Positions 61,711 to 64,000 of a stretch of DNA of 64,000 bases are shown here, piece after piece; within the stretch, counting starts at the first letter, position 1; every line of letters begins with the position of its first letter. The notes below the pieces were generated by a model. It was not told the origin of the DNA, ran no database searches, and was given only the letters and a program-made list of their open reading frames with translations. Source of the DNA: SHZI01 sp963802215 (lineage in GTDB: Bacteria > Pseudomonadota > Gammaproteobacteria > Steroidobacterales > GCA-2729495); NCBI GenBank assembly GCA_963802215.1, contig CAWDHQ010000002.1, positions 186,001-250,000 on the forward strand. Direction: 5' to 3'. Made by a program: the position numbers and the translations under genes.

Positions 61711-62984
61711 ACAGCAGCTCGCACGGCCTCGTCCGGACCCTCGGCCGCTGGGACCTGGCGGCAATCTCGATGAACACCATCGTGGGCAGCGGGATCTTCC
61801 TGCTGCCGGCCACCGCAGCTGCCGCCGTCGGCGTCTGGGCGCCGCTGGCCTTCCTGGTCTCCGGGCTGCTGTCGCTGCTGTTCGCGATGTCATTCGCCGA
61901 GGCGTCCGGCCGGGTGTCCGGTACCGGCGGCCCGTACCTCATTGCCCGCGCCGCCTTTGGCGACTTCGTGGGCTTCGAGGTGGGCTGGATCTTCTGGCTG
62001 TCGCGGCTCGCGGCGGTGGCGGCCAGCTACAACGTGTTCCTCGCCTACCTGGCGGGCTTCTTCCCCGGGGCCGGGGAGTTCCCGGTGCGCGCGGCGGTGA
62101 TTACCCTGGCTGTCGCCCTGGTGACGGGGCTCAATGTCCGCGGCGTGCGCACCGGCGCGACGCTGACCAATGCGTTCACGATGGCCAAGCTGGTGCCGCT
62201 CGTGCTGCTGGTGCTCGCCGGCGCAGCTTTCGTCGCCATTCAGGGCACGGCTGCCGCAGCGCCCGCGCCCGACGGCGATTTCTGGCGGGCGGTGCTGCTG
62301 GTGGCCTTCGCCTTCGGCGGCTTCGAGGTGGCGACCATCCCCGGCGCCGAGGCCCGCTCGCCGGCCCGGGACATCCCCGCCGCGCTGTTCACGTCGATCA
62401 TCGGTGCCATTTGCCTGTACGTGGCGCTGCAGTTCGTCAGTTTCGCGCTCGTGCCGGGCCTGGGCGGTTCGGCACGGCCGCTGGGCGACGCCGCCGCCGT
62501 CGTCGCCGGCGCGCCCGGCGCCACGCTGATCGCCGTCGGCGTGCTGCTGTCCACCGCCGGCTACGTGTTCGGTGCCTCGCTGGTCGTCCCTCGCATCGCC
62601 TTCGCACTGGCGGAGGGCGGGCAGTTCCCCACGGTCCTCGCCCGCATCCACCCGACGTTCCGCACGCCCTGGGTGGCGATCGTCGCCCACGGGATCATCA
62701 CCTGGGCACTCGCCCTGGGCCTGACCTTCTTCTCGCTGGTGGTCGTCAACGTGCTGGCGCGGCTGGTGGTGATCGGCGTGACCTGCGCGGCGGTCATCCA
62801 CTTCCGGCGACGAAACGTCGTGACGGACGGCTACCTCGCGCCGGGTGGCTGGGCGGTGCCCGTGGCAGGGCTGCTGGCGGTGGGCGTGCTTCTGACCCAG
62901 GCGCAGACCCACGAGCTTCTGTGGGGCTGCGGGGCCCTGGTGACGGGCGGCCTGCTTTACGCGGGATTCAGCCGCCCGACCTAG
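61707..62984 (+). CDS. APC-superfamily amino-acid/polyamine permease
   Basis: A 425-aa transporter with about 12 membrane helices. The first helix carries the APC substrate motif ISMNTIVGSGIFLLPA; TIPGAEARSPARDIPAA is the helix 6 region. Substrate specificity cannot be read from sequence. It starts GTG 61707 overlapping the merR stop, so it is translated with the regulator. The link suggests that it responds to the same signal. Confidence 0.9.
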   Translation: MNSSSHGLVRTLGRWDLAAISMNTIVGSGIFLLPATAAAAVGVWAPLAFLVSGLLSLLFAMSFAEASGRVSGTGGPYLIARAAFGDFVGFEVGWIFWLSRLAAVAASYNVFLAYLAGFFPGAGEFPVRAAVITLAVALVTGLNVRGVRTGATLTNAFTMAKLVPLVLLVLAGAAFVAIQGTAAAAPAPDGDFWRAVLLVAFAFGGFEVATIPGAEARSPARDIPAALFTSIIGAICLYVALQFVSFALVPGLGGSARPLGDAAAVVAGAPGATLIAVGVLLSTAGYVFGASLVVPRIAFALAEGGQFPTVLARIHPTFRTPWVAIVAHGIITWALALGLTFFSLVVVNVLARLVVIGVTCAAVIHFRRRNVVTDGYLAPGGWAVPVAGLLAVGVLLTQAQTHELLWGCGALVTGGLLYAGFSRPT

Positions 62985-63104
62985 CGCAACCCCCGCGGGC
63001 CATTTCCAGCCCAACCCGGCCGAAACACGGCTGTCCCGGCGGGTTGAATCCCGTCACAGTCCGCCATTGGACAAGGCGCACCGCCGGGACCGGGTGATAT
63101 CATT

Positions 63105-63138
63105 CATGCCATCAACTGCTGTCAGGATTGCTGGCATG
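63105..63138. promoter_or_regulatory. Candidate operator of the RHH-PIN pair
   Basis: CATGCCA (63105-63111) and TGGCATG (63132-63138) form an inverted repeat with a 20-bp spacer, the right arm covering the start codon. TATCAT and TTGGAC hexamers lie upstream but are poorly spaced. RHH antitoxins commonly bind such repeats over their own start. Confidence 0.35.
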
Positions 63139-63390
63139 GCGAACATCAGCGTGCGGGGCGTGGACGAGAAGGCCCTGCGCAAGCTCAAGCAGGCGGCCAG
63201 CCGCCGTGGCGTCAGCCTCAACCGCCTCATCGCTGACATGCTCAATGGCACGCCCGGGGGCAAGCCGGCCGCCCCTGCCGACCACACGGACCTCGACCCG
63301 CTGGCAGGCACGTGGGATGCGGCGGACGCCCGCGAGTTCAACCGCGCCACCGCGACCTTCGGCCAGGTGGACGAGGAGCTCTGGCGGTGA
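63136..63390 (+). CDS. Ribbon-helix-helix antitoxin (FitA/VapB-like)
   Basis: An 84-aa protein. The RHH fold is clear: ISVRGVDEKALRKLKQAASR (beta strand and helix A) then GVSLNRLIADML (helix B). The C-terminal acidic/aromatic tail (REFNRATATFGQVDEELWR) would bind the toxin. ATG 63136 matches the family start. The stop overlaps the PIN gene as GTGA. Confidence 0.9.
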   Translation: MANISVRGVDEKALRKLKQAASRRGVSLNRLIADMLNGTPGGKPAAPADHTDLDPLAGTWDAADAREFNRATATFGQVDEELWR

Positions 63391-63797
63391 AGCGCATCCT
63401 CGTCGACACGAGCGCCTACGTCGCGTTCAAGCGCGGCGACCCCGAGGCGGTCGCCGTGTTGCGCCGCGCTCCGGGCATCGCGCTGTGCCCGACGGTCATT
63501 GGCGAACTCCTGGCCGGGTTCGCCTGCGGCAGCCAGACCGCCCGCAACCGGCGCGAGCTCGGGCAGTTCCTGCAGACGCCCCGGGTACAGATCCTGCAGA
63601 TCGACGCCGAGACCGCCGAGCACTATGCCTCCGCCTTCGCCCTGCTCCGGCGCAAGGGCCGCCCGGTCCCGACGAACGACCTCTGGATCGCGGCGACGGC
63701 CCTGCAACACGGCTACGCCGTCTTCACCCGCGATGCGCACTTCGGCGCGATCGAGAACCTGATCTCCGGCGCCGTGCTGGCAGATTTCCTGCCCTGA
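63387..63797 (+). CDS. PIN-domain ribonuclease toxin (VapC family)
   Basis: A 136-aa PIN-domain protein with D7 in ILVDTSAYVAF, the Glu in VIGELLAGF and the Asp in TNDLWIAATA, then FTRDAHF. GTG 63387 overlaps the antitoxin stop. Expected to cut RNA when freed from the RHH protein. Distinct from the VapC at 2051, which pairs with an AbrB-type antitoxin. Confidence 0.92.
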   Translation: MKRILVDTSAYVAFKRGDPEAVAVLRRAPGIALCPTVIGELLAGFACGSQTARNRRELGQFLQTPRVQILQIDAETAEHYASAFALLRRKGRPVPTNDLWIAATALQHGYAVFTRDAHFGAIENLISGAVLADFLP

Positions 63798-63819
63798 CGC
63801 GCAGGCGTTGACGCGCGCC

Positions 63820-63857
63820 TTGCCCGCCACCCAGTCCCTGCGCTACATTTGTAGCGC
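63820..63857 (+). promoter_or_regulatory. Promoter with perfect operator palindrome
   Basis: TTGCCC (63820-63825) and TACATT (63844-63849) are 18 bp apart. Over the -10 lies the perfect 18-bp palindrome GCGCTACA-TT-TGTAGCGC (63840-63857). This is the position expected for autorepression by the RHH protein encoded immediately downstream. Confidence 0.6.
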
Positions 63858-63878
63858 ACCCGCCGGAAGGACATTCCC

Positions 63879-64000
63879 ATGGCCGCCACGACTACCATCC
63901 GCCTCCCTCCCGAGCTGCGGGCGCGCCTGCAGGCGCTCTCCGAGCAGACCGGGCGCTCGGCCCACAGCCTGATCGTGGAAGCGGTGGAGCGGCACGCCGA
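63879..64000 (+). CDS. RHH/CopG-type DNA-binding protein, 3' end outside window
   Basis: Only the first 40 codons are visible: TTIRLPPELRARLQALSEQT then GRSAHSLIVEAVERHA, a typical ribbon-helix-helix domain. ATG 63879 has GGAAGGA upstream and a palindromic operator before it. It is probably the antitoxin of another toxin-antitoxin pair (RelE/ParE- or PIN-type toxin downstream), but the partner lies outside. Confidence 0.85.
   Translation, partial: MAATTTIRLPPELRARLQALSEQTGRSAHSLIVEAVERHA

Overview
The window is about 64 kb of high-GC, gene-dense DNA from a gammaproteobacterium. The block aroE - tsaC - topA - smg - dprA - LysM gene, divergent from def - fmt - rsmB - DUF4390 gene - ntrY - ntrX, is a classic gammaproteobacterial housekeeping order. 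The TonB receptor style, the Tat-type DUF1838 protein and the REP-like palindromes point towards Steroidobacterales, Woeseiales or Xanthomonadales relatives. That finer placement is inference. I found no rRNA, tRNA, CRISPR array, prophage or transposase gene.

Layout. 1-6.8 kb: partial aroE, tag, a VapBC-type pair, an HDOD signalling protein and a large secreted subtilisin-like protease. 6.9-12.8 kb (minus): tsaC, topA, smg, dprA and a LysM protein. 12.9-20 kb (plus): def, fmt, rsmB, a DUF4390 protein and the NtrYX-like two-component pair, joined by stop/start overlaps. 20-24.6 kb: an unrecognised coiled-coil membrane protein, a lone Rieske oxygenase, a two-gene cassette of a 55-aa protein plus a nucleotidyltransferase, and a PLP enzyme. 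24.6-29.2 kb (minus): a SPOR protein, argS and priA, with paired DnaA-box-like sites ahead of priA. 29.2-36 kb: an HNH protein, a vWA lipoprotein, an ECF sigma factor with a membrane anti-sigma-like partner, and acs. 36-44.7 kb: a glucose/sorbosone-dehydrogenase-like multidomain cytochrome protein, a SUMF1-type protein, pntAB, a retropepsin-like protein and a GST. 44.8-52.4 kb: a DUF1838 protein, a membrane LytTR regulator, then a tight cluster of TonB receptor, two alpha/beta hydrolases, a PPOX protein and a YkvA protein. 52.6-57.3 kb: two VPLPA-CTERM surface proteins, a guanyl-type RNase with its barstar inhibitor, a BNR-type beta-propeller and a GFA-like protein. 57.4-64 kb: gcdH, an SMP-30-like propeller, a VOC protein, a MerR-controlled DUF2938-DUF2798 pair with a permease, an RHH-PIN toxin-antitoxin pair and the start of another RHH gene.

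Most striking are the palindromic elements. A 44-bp-arm inverted repeat gives two unrelated convergent genes the same C-terminal peptide, EKVPDT. REP-like pairs sit at two other convergent gene ends, a third lies in frame inside a lipoprotein gene, and a 47-bp near-perfect palindrome lies in frame inside the protease gene. Other points of interest are AATT-cored repeats about two helical turns apart between the LytTR gene and the TonB operon, a 19-bp-spacer MerR-type promoter, a CTG start for fmt, and an NtrX with degenerate ATPase motifs.
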